A stretch of 64,000 nucleotides of DNA from assembly GCF_030291135.1 (NCBI RefSeq), contig NZ_CP127409.1, positions 1,612,001-1,676,000 on the forward strand, read 5' to 3'. Made by a program: the position numbers and the translations under genes. Below, piece by piece: positions 38,397 through 47,381 of the stretch. The DNA is from Rhodanobacter thiooxydans. GTDB lineage: Bacteria > Pseudomonadota > Gammaproteobacteria > Xanthomonadales > Rhodanobacteraceae. The notes beneath the pieces are model-generated. The model had not been told where the DNA came from. It saw only the letters and a program-made list of their open reading frames with translations, and did no database searches. Numbering within the stretch: position 1 is the first letter of the stretch; every line of letters begins with the position of its first letter.

Positions 38397-39469
38397 TGCG
38401 TCCGGCACGTGCCCTGATCGACCTGGCCGCCTTGCGCCACAACTACCGCCTGGCGCGCGAGCTGGGCGGGCGCAAAGCGCTGGCCGTGGTCAAGGCCGAC
38501 GCTTATGGTCACGGCGCCGTGCGCTGTGCGCAGGCGCTGGAGGCCGAGGCCGACGGTTTCGGCGTCGCCTGCATCGAGGAGGCACTGGAACTGCGCGAGG
38601 CCGGCATCCGCGCCCCGATCCTGCTGCTGGAAGGCTTCTTCGAGGTCGACGAGCTGGCGTTGATCGACGCCCACGACCTGTGGTGCGTGGTGCAGGCCGG
38701 GTGGCAGATCGACGCGATCGAGCGCTCGCGCCCGACCAGGCCGTTCACGATCTGGCTGAAGCTCGATTCGGGCATGCACCGGCTTGGCCTGGCCGCCGCG
38801 GACTACCGCGCCAGCCTGCAGCGCCTGCAGGCTATGCCGCAGGTGCGCGAAGTGGTGGCGATGACCCACTTCGCCCGCGCCGACGAGCTGGATTGCGAAC
38901 GCACCACCGAGCAGCAGGCGCTGTTCCACCAGGTGTGCGACGAGCTGCAGCTGCCCACCAGCCTCGGCAATTCCCCCGCGCTGCTCGGCTGGCCCGAGAC
39001 GCAGGGCGAGTGGGCGCGGCCGGGCCTGATGCTGTACGGCGCCACGCCGTTCGCCGGCACGCACCCCGTCGCCGCTCGCCTGCGCCCGGTGATGATGGTG
39101 GAGTCGAAGGTGATCGGCGTGCGCGAATTGGCGGCAGGCGAACCGATCGGCTACGGCGCCCGCTTCGTCACCCAGCGCCCCAGCCGCATCGGCGTCGTCG
39201 CGATGGGTTACGCCGACGGCTACCCCCAGTTCGCCCCCAACGGCACCCCGGTCACCATCGACGGCCACCCCGGCGAACTGGTCGGCCGCGTGTCGATGGA
39301 CATGCTCACCGTCGACCTCACCGACCACCCCGCCGCCGGCCTCGGCAGCCGCATCGAACTGTGGGGCAGGCAGGTGCCGGTCAGCGAACTGGCGCGGCAC
39401 AGCGAAAGCAGCGCATACCAGCTGCTGTGCGGGCTGAAGCGCGTACCGCGCAGTTACGTCGACGCGTGA
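38396..39469 (+). CDS. dadX: Alanine racemase, catabolic
   Basis: This 357-residue PLP enzyme interconverts L- and D-alanine. The PLP lysine is Lys33 in [10 protein letters not shown] and the second catalytic base is Tyr253 in GYGARF. The [10 protein letters not shown] and GRVSMDM blocks are conserved. Because it is coupled to dadA and sits beside an Lrp-type regulator, I assign the catabolic role (DadX) rather than the cell-wall role (Alr). If this is the only racemase in the genome it would serve both. Confidence 0.93.
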   Translation: MRPARALIDLAALRHNYRLARELGGRKALAVVKADAYGHGAVRCAQALEAEADGFGVACIEEALELREAGIRAPILLLEGFFEVDELALIDAHDLWCVVQAGWQIDAIERSRPTRPFTIWLKLDSGMHRLGLAAADYRASLQRLQAMPQVREVVAMTHFARADELDCERTTEQQALFHQVCDELQLPTSLGNSPALLGWPETQGEWARPGLMLYGATPFAGTHPVAARLRPVMMVESKVIGVRELAAGEPIGYGARFVTQRPSRIGVVAMGYADGYPQFAPNGTPVTIDGHPGELVGRVSMDMLTVDLTDHPAAGLGSRIELWGRQVPVSELARHSESSAYQLLCGLKRVPRSYVDA

Positions 39470-39476
39470 ATGCTCT

Positions 39477-39500
39477 GCTCCTCTCCCTGCGTGCAGGGTG
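39477..39500 (+). terminator. Possible terminator after dadX
   Basis: CTCCCTGC and GCAGGGTGAG pair around GT (about 39483-39502), without a T-tract. The following 100 bases resemble a decayed CTCTCCC/GTGAGGGG-type intergenic repeat. Confidence 0.35.
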
Positions 39501-39623
39501 AGGCCAGCGACCGCACGGAGTCCTTCAGGTGAGGGGTAAAGCTTCTACTCTCCAGCCCCGATCTCGCCCCCTGCGACCCACCGCTGTCACCATCGCGCGA
39601 TGGAACCAGCCAGGGGAAACGCC

Positions 39624-40253
39624 ATGACCGCACTTACCGAGCGCTTCAGCCGCGCCGTCGACTACGCCCGCATCGCCCACGCCACGCAGGTGCGCAAGGG
39701 CTCGAACATCCCGTACCTCTACCACCTGCTCGGCGTGGCCAGCCTGGTGATCGAGTTCGGCGGCAACGAGGACCAGGCCATCGCCGGCCTGCTGCACGAC
39801 GCCGTCGAGGACGGCGGTGCTGCGCACGAGGTGGCGATACGCGCGCAATTCGGCGACGCCGTCGCCAACATCGTCATGGACTGCACCGACGGCACCGCCG
39901 AAGGCAAGACCAGCCACACCGACCCCGAAGCCAAACGCCGCGACTGGATCGAACGCAAGCTCGGCTACCTCGCGCACCTGCGCCAAGCACCGGACGCGAC
40001 CCTGCTGGTTTCCGCCTGCGACAAACTGCATAACGCCCGTGCCATCGTGCAGGACCTCGAAGACCCCGAAACCGGCACCCACGTGTTTGAACGCTTCACC
40101 GGCGGCCGCGACGGCACGCTCGGCTACTACCAGGCGCTGGCGGAAATCTTCTCGGCACGCGGCGTCAAGGTGGCCCGGGTGCTCGACAGCACGGTGGACT
40201 GGATGCACGAGCTGGCGGGCGCTGGTTCGCGCATGGCGCTGCAGGCCGACTAA
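39624..40253 (+). CDS. HD-domain phosphohydrolase, small alarmone hydrolase-like
   Basis: The 209-residue protein has the HD_4 metal-dependent phosphohydrolase fold shared with the hydrolase half of SpoT and the stand-alone (p)ppGpp hydrolases. A His lies in [13 protein letters not shown], the HD pair in [12 protein letters not shown] with the following Glu-Asp, and a conserved block in [12 protein letters not shown]. There is no synthetase, TGS or ACT domain. It might hydrolyse (p)ppGpp or a related nucleotide; the substrate is inferred. The start at 39624 has GGGGAAA upstream. It stands alone between dadX and the restriction locus. Confidence 0.75.
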   Translation: MTALTERFSRAVDYARIAHATQVRKGSNIPYLYHLLGVASLVIEFGGNEDQAIAGLLHDAVEDGGAAHEVAIRAQFGDAVANIVMDCTDGTAEGKTSHTDPEAKRRDWIERKLGYLAHLRQAPDATLLVSACDKLHNARAIVQDLEDPETGTHVFERFTGGRDGTLGYYQALAEIFSARGVKVARVLDSTVDWMHELAGAGSRMALQAD

Positions 40254-40332
40254 AAGAAGGCGGATCGTATGCGACGCGTCGCCGGCATCGGCGTGCTTGC
40301 AGGCAGTCGCTGCGGAACCCCCGCGCATTCAG

Positions 40333-40360
40333 GCGCGATCCCGCTCGCGCGGGATCGCGC
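40333..40360. repeat. 12-bp inverted repeat at the left edge of the restriction locus
   Basis: GCGCGATCCCGC and GCGGGATCGCGC pair perfectly around TCGC. No T-tract follows. It marks the 257-base gap between the HD-domain gene and hsdM, which otherwise shows no gene. Confidence 0.65.
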
Positions 40361-40510
40361 GGCGACAACTCTCGCCCTTTGAGGCGCGAGTGGCGATACT
40401 TGGTGTTGATCTTGCTGCGTATACCGCCATCCGGCGGGCATGAGCCTTCATCGGGTCGACGGCCAGCCGCGCGGCAGGGCCAATGCAACAGACATGGATT
40501 TCCACTCCGC

Positions 40511-42349
40511 ATGAACCAAACCTCGCTTTCCGCCCTCATCTGGTCCGTCGCCGACCTGCTGCGTGGCGACTACAAGCAATCCGAATACGGCCGGGTGATC
40601 CTGCCGTTCACCGTGCTGCGGCGTCTGGATTGCGTGTTGGCGCCCACCAAGCAAAAGGTGCTGGCTGAGTACCACAAGAAAAGCGCCGCGGGCGTCAACC
40701 CCGATCCGTTCCTGCTGCGGCTGGTCGGCGATGCGAAGTTCTACAACACCTCCGAACTGGATCTGCCCACGCTGCTGGGCGACCAGGACCATATCCGCCA
40801 GAACATCTACAGCTACATCCAGTGCTTCTCGCCGGCGGCGCGCGACATCTTCGAGCGCTTCGATTTTCATGCGCAGGTCGAGCGGCTGGCCAAGGCGGAC
40901 CTGCTGTACCTGGTCACCGAGAAGTTCGCCAATTTCAACCTGCATCCGGATGAAGTCGACAACGCGCAGATGGGCCTGGTGTTCGAGGAACTGATCCGCA
41001 AGTTCGCCGAACTGTCCAACGAAACGGCCGGCGAGCACTTCACCCCGCGCGAAGTGATCCGCCTGATGGTCAATCTGATCTTCATCGAGGATGACGAAGC
41101 GCTCGGCGCCGGCCATGCCGTGCGCACCATCTACGATCCGACGGCAGGCACCGGCGGCATGCTTTCAGTGGCCGCCGAGCACTTGCTGCAACACAACCCC
41201 GACGCGCGGCTCACCCTGTTCGGTCAGGAGTTGAACGACGAGTCCTACGCCATCTGCAAGGCCGACATGCTGATCCGCGGCCAGGACGTCAGCAACGTCG
41301 TCGCCGGCAACACGCTCAGCGAGGATGGCCATGCCGGGCGCAAGTTCGACTACATGCTGTCCAATCCGCCGTTTGGCGTGGAGTGGAAGAAGGTCGAGAA
41401 GGCGATCCGCAGCGAACACGAACAGAAAGGCTTCGATGGTCGCTTCGGCCCCGGCCTGCCGCGCGTGTCCGACGGTTCCATGCTGTTCCTGCTGCACCTG
41501 GTGTCCAAGATGCGTCCGGCCGTCGACGGCGGCAGCCGTTTCGGCATCGTACTCAACGGCTCGCCGCTGTTCACCGGCGGGGCAGGCAGTGGCGAGAGCG
41601 AGATCCGCCGCTACGTGTTGGAGAACGACCTGGTGGAGGCCATCATCGGCCTGCCCACCGACATGTTCTACAACACCGGCATCGCCACCTACGTGTGGAT
41701 CATCTCCAACAAGAAGCCCGACGACCGCAAGGGCTACGTGCAGCTGATCGACGCCGGCAGCTTCTGGCAGAAGATGCGCAAGAGTCTGGGCAGCAAGCGC
41801 AAGGAAATGAGCGACGAACACATCGCCACCGTCACCCGCCTGTTCGGCGAATTCGCCGAAGCCGAACTGGCCACCGTATTCGACGCCGACGGCAAGGAAG
41901 CCGGCCGCCAGGTCATCGCCGCCGCCGAGTTCGCGCCCGCGCCGCCCGCCGGCGGCAAGGTGAAAGTCGCGCCGCTGGCGCGCGTGTTCAGGAACGAAGA
42001 CTTCGGCTACACCACCATCACCGTCGAGCGTCCGCTGCGCGACGAGCAGGGCCGGATCGTGCTCGGCCAGAAAGGCAAGCAGAAAGGCCTGCCGCAAGCC
42101 GACAGCAGCCTGCGCGACACCGAGAACGTGCCGCTGGGCGAAGACATCCAGGCCTACTTCGAACGCGAAGTGCTGCCGCATGCGCCGGATGCCTGGATCG
42201 ACGAGGCCAAGAGCAAGGTCGGCTACGAGATTCCGTTCAACCGCCACTTCTACGTGTTCGAGCCGCCGCGCGAGCTGCACGAGATCGACGAGGAGTTGAA
42301 GGCGGTGTCGGGGCGGATCATGGCGATGCTGGGGGAGTTGGCAGAATGA
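40511..42349 (+). CDS. hsdM: Type I restriction-modification system, methyltransferase subunit
   Basis: HsdM is the N6-adenine methyltransferase subunit that, with HsdS, methylates the recognition site. The 612-residue protein has an N-terminal helical domain ([24 protein letters not shown]...), the lead-in [15 protein letters not shown], the AdoMet-binding motif [10 protein letters not shown] and the catalytic motif IV NPPFG. A long C-terminal extension follows (residues about 440-612) with an Ala/Pro-rich linker. The frame is open to 40379, but the conserved N-terminus begins at 40511. The stop overlaps the hsdS start by four bases (ATGA). Base composition is like the host chromosome. Confidence 0.94.
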   Translation: MNQTSLSALIWSVADLLRGDYKQSEYGRVILPFTVLRRLDCVLAPTKQKVLAEYHKKSAAGVNPDPFLLRLVGDAKFYNTSELDLPTLLGDQDHIRQNIYSYIQCFSPAARDIFERFDFHAQVERLAKADLLYLVTEKFANFNLHPDEVDNAQMGLVFEELIRKFAELSNETAGEHFTPREVIRLMVNLIFIEDDEALGAGHAVRTIYDPTAGTGGMLSVAAEHLLQHNPDARLTLFGQELNDESYAICKADMLIRGQDVSNVVAGNTLSEDGHAGRKFDYMLSNPPFGVEWKKVEKAIRSEHEQKGFDGRFGPGLPRVSDGSMLFLLHLVSKMRPAVDGGSRFGIVLNGSPLFTGGAGSGESEIRRYVLENDLVEAIIGLPTDMFYNTGIATYVWIISNKKPDDRKGYVQLIDAGSFWQKMRKSLGSKRKEMSDEHIATVTRLFGEFAEAELATVFDADGKEAGRQVIAAAEFAPAPPAGGKVKVAPLARVFRNEDFGYTTITVERPLRDEQGRIVLGQKGKQKGLPQADSSLRDTENVPLGEDIQAYFEREVLPHAPDAWIDEAKSKVGYEIPFNRHFYVFEPPRELHEIDEELKAVSGRIMAMLGELAE

Positions 42350-43653
42350 GTTTGCCGGGGTATGCCTGCTACAAGGAGAGCGGCGTGGAGTGGTTGGGCA
42401 AGCTGCCTGACGAATGGGCTTCGATGAAGGTGAGACTCAGCCTGTTAGAGCCTCCTTGCTACGGCGTACTCGTCCCCGATTTTCAGGTGGATGGTGTCCC
42501 CATGATGCGAATTACCGACATTCAGAATGGCATCGTGGCGAGAGCAGATCTTGTCACTATTTCTGAAGAGCTTTCGAACCAGTACCGCAGAACCATCGTC
42601 CAAGCTGGAGATGTTTTGCTCTCGGTCGTTGGGACCATCGGCGAGGTTGTTCTGGTCGATGAGAGCCTCGCTGGCGTCAACATTTCGAGAGCAATTGCCA
42701 GACTTCAAGTGGCGCCCCGCATTGACCGCTTCTATTTGGCTTGGGTTTTGCGCTCCGACGTCTTCAATAGGTATGTTGATCTTGTTTGCGTGGGGAGTGC
42801 ACAGCGGGTTCTGAACATGTCCGACCTGTCAGCTTTCATGATCCCCGTGCCACCTCCACGCCAGCAATCCGCCATCGCCGCCTTCCTCGACCGCGAGACC
42901 GGCAAGATCGATGCGCTGATTGCCGAGCAGGAAAAGCTGCTGACCCTACTGGCCGAAAAGCGCCAGGCCACCATCTCCCACGCCGTCACCCGCGGTCTCA
43001 ACCCCAACGCCCCGATGAAAGATTCCGGCGTGCCATGGCTGGGCGAAGTGCCTGAGCGCTGGGACGTTGTGCGGTTGGGATCGGTTTACAAAGAGGTTGC
43101 TGAGCTTGGAAATGATGAGCTTCCTATCCTCAGTGTTTCTATCCATGACGGCGTTTCCGACAAGGAGTTGGATGATGCCGAAATGGATCGGAAGGTGACG
43201 CGAAGCGACGACAGATCAAAGTACAAGCGCGTTGCGCCAAACGATCTGACCTACAACATGATGCGAGCTTGGCAGGGAGGCTTTGGAACCGTGATCGTTC
43301 ATGGGCAGGTAAGTCCAGCGTATGTAGTTGCCAGGCCTCTTGGCGACGTTCGCACAATGTTTGTCGAGCAGTTGTTGCGTACGCCGCAGGCAATCGAGCA
43401 AGTTCGTCGCTATTCACGTGGCATCACGGAATTCCGTCTTCGCCTGTATTGGGAAGAATTCAAGAATCTTCGTATCGCCTTACCTCAGGTGGCAGAGCAG
43501 GACGAAATCCTTTCTGCCGTTACCAGTGAAATCGCAGCCTTCAATAGGCTGGCTGGTACCGTCGAGAGTGCAATTACCTTGCTCAAAGAACGCCGCAGCG
43601 CCCTGATCGCCGCCGCCGTGACCGGCAAGATCGATGTGAGGCGTGCCGCATGA
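42346..43653 (+). CDS. hsdS: Type I restriction-modification system, specificity subunit
   Basis: HsdS recognises the bipartite DNA target. The 435-residue protein has two matching halves. Each opens with a similar segment ([14 protein letters not shown] at residue 11, [14 protein letters not shown] about 226), then a variable target-recognition domain, then a conserved helical spacer ([26 protein letters not shown] and [15 protein letters not shown]...[10 protein letters not shown]). The two recognition domains (roughly 42420-42840 and 43070-43560) are visibly more AT-rich than the spacers, as expected for exchanged modules. It overlaps hsdM and the next gene by four bases at each end. Confidence 0.95.
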   Translation: MSLPGYACYKESGVEWLGKLPDEWASMKVRLSLLEPPCYGVLVPDFQVDGVPMMRITDIQNGIVARADLVTISEELSNQYRRTIVQAGDVLLSVVGTIGEVVLVDESLAGVNISRAIARLQVAPRIDRFYLAWVLRSDVFNRYVDLVCVGSAQRVLNMSDLSAFMIPVPPPRQQSAIAAFLDRETGKIDALIAEQEKLLTLLAEKRQATISHAVTRGLNPNAPMKDSGVPWLGEVPERWDVVRLGSVYKEVAELGNDELPILSVSIHDGVSDKELDDAEMDRKVTRSDDRSKYKRVAPNDLTYNMMRAWQGGFGTVIVHGQVSPAYVVARPLGDVRTMFVEQLLRTPQAIEQVRRYSRGITEFRLRLYWEEFKNLRIALPQVAEQDEILSAVTSEIAAFNRLAGTVESAITLLKERRSALIAAAVTGKIDVRRAA

Positions 43654-44102
43654 GCGGAAAAAGCGAGGCTGTAGTCGGCTTCATCGCCAACCTGCTGCCG
43701 CTCTACGATGGCGAGCGCTACGAAGGCCTGTGGTGCGCTCGCTCGCTGACCGACGGCACACGGATTCTCCCGATCGATGAATCCGACAGTGATGACGAGC
43801 AGGGCTGGGTGCGCGTGCAGTGGCAAGGCGACCCGAGCCGGGAGCAGGAAACACGCGGAGACATGCTCGCTACTGTCGCTCTTGAACGCTACGTCCGCTT
43901 GCACGGCGCTGGCTACGACGAGGAAGCCAGCGCCGGCGAGTTGTGGTTCATGGCCCGCCACTTTCACTTCAAGACGGGTTGTGATGTGTATTTGCCGCAG
44001 CTGCGTGAGCCGCCGCATCCGTTGATCAGAGCGGGAAAACGCGCTGTATCCATGGGGCAAGGCGTGTTGGTGAATTTGATCAGCAAGGTCATTGGGGTTT
44101 GA
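43650..44102 (+). CDS. Unknown protein, translationally coupled to hsdS
   Basis: I do not recognise this 150-residue product. It starts on the ATGA that ends hsdS. The N-terminal half is acidic (DESDSDDEQGW) with aromatic residues; the middle has LERYVRLHGAGYDEEASAGELWFMARHFHFKTGCDVYLPQL. There is no signal peptide and no clear membrane helix, although the last 25 residues are fairly hydrophobic (VSMGQGVLVNLISKVIGV). Composition is intermediate between the host and the AT-richer next gene. Its coupling to the specificity subunit suggests a role with the restriction enzyme, for example regulation or an accessory subunit, but that rests only on position. Confidence 0.7.
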   Translation: MSGKSEAVVGFIANLLPLYDGERYEGLWCARSLTDGTRILPIDESDSDDEQGWVRVQWQGDPSREQETRGDMLATVALERYVRLHGAGYDEEASAGELWFMARHFHFKTGCDVYLPQLREPPHPLIRAGKRAVSMGQGVLVNLISKVIGV

Positions 44103-44149
44103 ATAACGGATGATTCAGCGCTGCTGGATCTGATCAACAGGGGATGATG

Positions 44150-46717
44150 ATGACTAGCACGCTTTCGGCGAAGGAACAGTCGCTTTCGAGGATCTTCAGC
44201 GACGACTATGTATTCACCATCCCCAGCTACCAGCGACCCTATTCCTGGGGTGCCGAGCAAGCGCGCGAGCTTCTGGAGGACTTGCTCGACTACATGAAAG
44301 CCGCTGGCGGCAAGCTTGACGAGATGTCACCTTACTTCCTCGGCAGCATTGTGCTGATCAAGCGGGAGGCGGTCTCCGACACGACAGTGGTCGATGGGCA
44401 GCAACGTCTGACGACGCTGACTCTGCTGCTGTCGGCGATCCGCGCCAACGTCTCCGATGACGACGTGCGCGCTGGTATTACCAAGTGCATCTACGAGCAG
44501 GGCAGTGTGGTATTCGGTACCGAGGCCCGCTATCGCCTCTCCCTGCGCGAGCGTGACCGCGACTTTTTCCGGCAATACGTGCAGCACGCTGACGGCATCG
44601 AGAAGCTGGTCGGACTCAACGACAAGTTGCCCGATGCACAGGAACGGCTACGGGAGAATGCGCAGCTGTACATGTTGGCCCTGGCCAAGCTGGACCAGGA
44701 AACCTTGATACGGCTGGTGCAGTTCATCGTGACCCGTTGCTATCTGGTGACGGTGGCCACGCCGGATCTCGATTCGGCCTACCGTATCTTCGGTGTACTC
44801 AACAGTCGCGGGCTGGACTTGAGTGCCACGGACATTCTGAAGGCGGAAATCGTTGGCAGTATCGCCATCGCCAAGCGGGATGCCTACACAGTGAAGTGGG
44901 AGGATCTGGAGGAGGACCTCGGGCGCGATGCATTTGGCGACTTGTTCAGTCACATTCGCATGGTGTACCGGAAGGCCAAGCCCAAAGGAACCTTGCTCAA
45001 GGAGTTTCGTGACCATGTGGGACCGAGCGACCCGGTCGCCTTCATCGACCAGGTGCTTGAGCCGATGGCGCAGGCCTTCCGCGAAATCACGGATGCAGAC
45101 TATTCGAGCCAGAAACACGCGGAAAGCATCAACCAGACGCTGCGCTGGTTGAACCGCATCGAGTTCAAGGACTGGCTGCCGCCGGCGCTGGCCTTCTTCT
45201 CGCGGCATCGGAACGATCCCACAGCGATGCTTGGCTTCTTTCTTGATCTTGAGCGATTGGCGTATTCGATGCTGATCCGTCGTTCAGGCGTCAACGAGCG
45301 TATCGACCGCTTTGCCTCATTGACCAAGGCGGTGGAGACCGGGACAGATCTGTTTGCGCTTGATTCACCGTTGCAGCTATCCCGCGTGGAGCAGTACGCC
45401 ATGTACCAGGCACTGTCCGGGCCGCTCTATGAGGTGTTTTCCTCTCGCGCTCTGGCGGTCATCTTGCTGCGACTGGATGGCTTGGTATCGGGTGGCGGGG
45501 CAACTTATGAATACGACACCATCACGGTAGAGCATGTGATGCCGCAACAGCCGCGACCAGACAGTTGCTGGATGGAATGGGTGCCCGACGCCAAGGATCG
45601 TTTGCAGTGGGTGCATCGACTGGGCAACTTGGCGTTGCTTACGCGCAAGAAAAACAGCGCAGCGAACAATTATGACTTCGACAAGAAGAAGGCTGCGTAC
45701 TTCACCAAGGGTGGCGTATCACCATTCGTGCTGACTACCCAAGTGTTGCAGCATGGCAAATGGACGCTCGCTGTCCTGGAAGAGCGTGAGTCGCAGTTGC
45801 TGGCTGTTCTCGAAGCGCACTGGCGGCTGCAGGATCGTCAGAGCCCGCAATCGCGCGCGATGGCGAGTGCCGCTGCGCAGGCAGCATCTGGTGACTCACC
45901 GGTTTTCGAGATCGTCAGCGAGAAACAGAATCTGCACGCGCGCGCACGAGAGGTCGATGGGAAATTTATTGTGCTGGCTGGATCAACGGCGAGGTTGGAG
46001 TGGGTCGGTCAGCCTCACGGCTATCAGGCGTTAAGACAGGAACTGATTGACGCGGGTAGCTTGGGGCTGGCGCAGGGCGGTAATTTCGAGTTTCCACAGG
46101 ACGTGCCGTTTAACAGTCCAAGCTCGGCGTCTGCTGTGATCTTCGGTCGCCCCGACAATGGACGGACAAGCTGGGTGCTCAAAGCTACCGGGCAGACCTA
46201 TGCGGAATGGGATGAGGGAACGCCGGCAGGGATGGATTCATCGGCAGATGACGATGGCCAAAGGCCGGTCGGGGCCAGGCAGGAGCTTTTTCGTCGATTT
46301 TGGAAACAGTTGATAGAACGCTCGCTGGCGCACACCCAGCTTTTCGCCAATAGAAACACTACGACTGACCATTGGATGAGTCTCGGGATTGGTCGTGCCG
46401 GATTCTCCTTGTGCGTGAGTGTTACTCAGGTTCGTAGTCGCGCTGAATGCTATATCCGCTTCACCAATGATGACGAACGCTCGTTGCATGCATTTGAGGC
46501 ACTCCAGGCTCAACGCGCCGCTATCGATGGCGCTTTCGGTGGGGCATTGGAGTGGCAGTCGTTGCCAGGTCGCTCGGGATCAAGGATCTGCACGGATATG
46601 CCAGGTGGCTGGAGGTTGCCGGAAGGTCAGTGGCCACAACTTCAGGACAAGCTGATTGATGCCATTACGCGGCTGGACACGGCATTACGGGAGCCTATCC
46701 AGAAGCTGGAAATTTGA
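44150..46717 (+). CDS. DUF262-DUF1524 (GmrSD/SspE-like) nuclease with DUF4357- and DUF4268-like C-terminus
   Basis: This is a large (about 855 residues) multidomain defence-type protein. Residues are numbered from the first of three in-frame ATGs (44144, 44147, 44150). Residues 1-240 form a DUF262 domain with SYQRPYSW and DGQQRLTTL (Asp84), the nucleotide-binding motif of GmrS/SspE/BrxU proteins. A DUF1524 HNH nuclease follows, with TVEHVMPQ (His464) and LGNLALLTRKKNSAANN. Residues about 590-690 resemble DUF4357 (FIVLAGSTARLEW..., FNSPSSASAVIFGR) and about 705-855 resemble DUF4268 (ELFRRFWKQLIERS...). AGGGG at 44138 best serves the ATG at 44150. GC is lower than the flanks. It may restrict modified DNA inside the hsd locus. 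Confidence 0.8.
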   Translation: MTSTLSAKEQSLSRIFSDDYVFTIPSYQRPYSWGAEQARELLEDLLDYMKAAGGKLDEMSPYFLGSIVLIKREAVSDTTVVDGQQRLTTLTLLLSAIRANVSDDDVRAGITKCIYEQGSVVFGTEARYRLSLRERDRDFFRQYVQHADGIEKLVGLNDKLPDAQERLRENAQLYMLALAKLDQETLIRLVQFIVTRCYLVTVATPDLDSAYRIFGVLNSRGLDLSATDILKAEIVGSIAIAKRDAYTVKWEDLEEDLGRDAFGDLFSHIRMVYRKAKPKGTLLKEFRDHVGPSDPVAFIDQVLEPMAQAFREITDADYSSQKHAESINQTLRWLNRIEFKDWLPPALAFFSRHRNDPTAMLGFFLDLERLAYSMLIRRSGVNERIDRFASLTKAVETGTDLFALDSPLQLSRVEQYAMYQALSGPLYEVFSSRALAVILLRLDGLVSGGGATYEYDTITVEHVMPQQPRPDSCWMEWVPDAKDRLQWVHRLGNLALLTRKKNSAANNYDFDKKKAAYFTKGGVSPFVLTTQVLQHGKWTLAVLEERESQLLAVLEAHWRLQDRQSPQSRAMASAAAQAASGDSPVFEIVSEKQNLHARAREVDGKFIVLAGSTARLEWVGQPHGYQALRQELIDAGSLGLAQGGNFEFPQDVPFNSPSSASAVIFGRPDNGRTSWVLKATGQTYAEWDEGTPAGMDSSADDDGQRPVGARQELFRRFWKQLIERSLAHTQLFANRNTTTDHWMSLGIGRAGFSLCVSVTQVRSRAECYIRFTNDDERSLHAFEALQAQRAAIDGAFGGALEWQSLPGRSGSRICTDMPGGWRLPEGQWPQLQDKLIDAITRLDTALREPIQKLEI

Positions 46718-46787
46718 GCGCTTCCTGTCAGGTTGGCCCAATGTTTCGGCTCCAAGCGGGAAGACCTCTTAGCTGTCATTTCTCAAC

Positions 46788-46841
46788 TTGCTTTTTCGCC
46801 CGATACTCGCGATATTCGCAATTCGCGAATAGCGAATATCG
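46788..46841 (+). promoter_or_regulatory. Promoter and symmetric operator before the wHTH/nucleotidyltransferase pair
   Basis: TTGCTT (46788-46793) and GATATT (46811-46816) are 17 bases apart. The -10 lies in the left arm of a symmetric site: CGATATTCGC (46810-46819), one base, the palindrome ATTCGCGAAT (46821-46830), one base, GCGAATATCG (46832-46841). It ends nine bases before the ATG. Binding there by the adjacent winged-helix protein would block the promoter. Confidence 0.7.
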
Positions 46842-46850
46842 AGTCCCGCC

Positions 46851-47381
46851 ATGGAACTGAAGCCTCAGGATCTGCTTGTGTTGTTCAAGGTTGCGGCGCA
46901 TCCGCAGCAGCGCTGGACGTATGCGGCGCTGGGCGAAGCCTTGTCGATGAGCGCGTCGGAAGTGCACGCCAGCGTGAAGCGGGCGGTTGCGGCTGGCCTT
47001 GCCGTGGTGCGCGGTCGCGGCGACTGGTCGCCGGTGCGGCCGGCGCTGGTGGAGTTTGCGTTGCATGGCGTGCGCTATGTGTGGCCGGCCATGCCCGGGC
47101 CGGTCAAGCGGGGCGTGCCGACCGGGTTTGGTGCCGAGCCGCTGGCGGGCAAGATCACCGCGGCGCCGGGTGAGGCGCCGGTATGGGCACATGCCGGCGG
47201 CAGCGCCAAAGGGCCCAGCCTGTCGCCGATCTATCGCACGGCGCCGCTGGCGGCGCTGGCTGACCCCGCACTCCACCGCCTGCTTGCCTTGCAGGATGCG
47301 CTGCGCTCCGGTCGCGCCCGCGAGCGGGCGTTGGCTGCGCAACTATTGCCGAAGGAGCTGGGGGCGGCGGATGCGCCGTGA
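46851..47381 (+). CDS. Winged-helix DNA-binding protein, putative antitoxin or autorepressor
   Basis: The first 65 residues of this 176-residue protein read as a winged helix-turn-helix (LLVLFKVAAHPQQRWTYAALGEALSMSASEVHASVKRAVAAGLAV). The rest is Ala/Pro/Gly-rich with a short helical end (LHRLLALQDALRSGRARERALAAQLL). It overlaps the next gene by 11 bases and lies directly behind a symmetric operator overlapping its own promoter, so autoregulation is likely. Pairing of such a protein with a nucleotidyltransferase resembles bicistronic toxin-antitoxin modules, but I do not recognise a named family. Confidence 0.65.
   Translation: MELKPQDLLVLFKVAAHPQQRWTYAALGEALSMSASEVHASVKRAVAAGLAVVRGRGDWSPVRPALVEFALHGVRYVWPAMPGPVKRGVPTGFGAEPLAGKITAAPGEAPVWAHAGGSAKGPSLSPIYRTAPLAALADPALHRLLALQDALRSGRARERALAAQLLPKELGAADAP

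Noticed and set aside
39477..39600. Small gene between dadX and the HD-domain gene
   Set aside because: No start with ribosome binding site and no coding bias; the stretch looks like a decayed intergenic repeat.
41383..42345. N-terminal extension of hsdS into hsdM
   Set aside because: The frame is open upstream, but those residues are an out-of-frame reading of hsdM; the family N-terminus and the ATGA overlap place the start at 42346.
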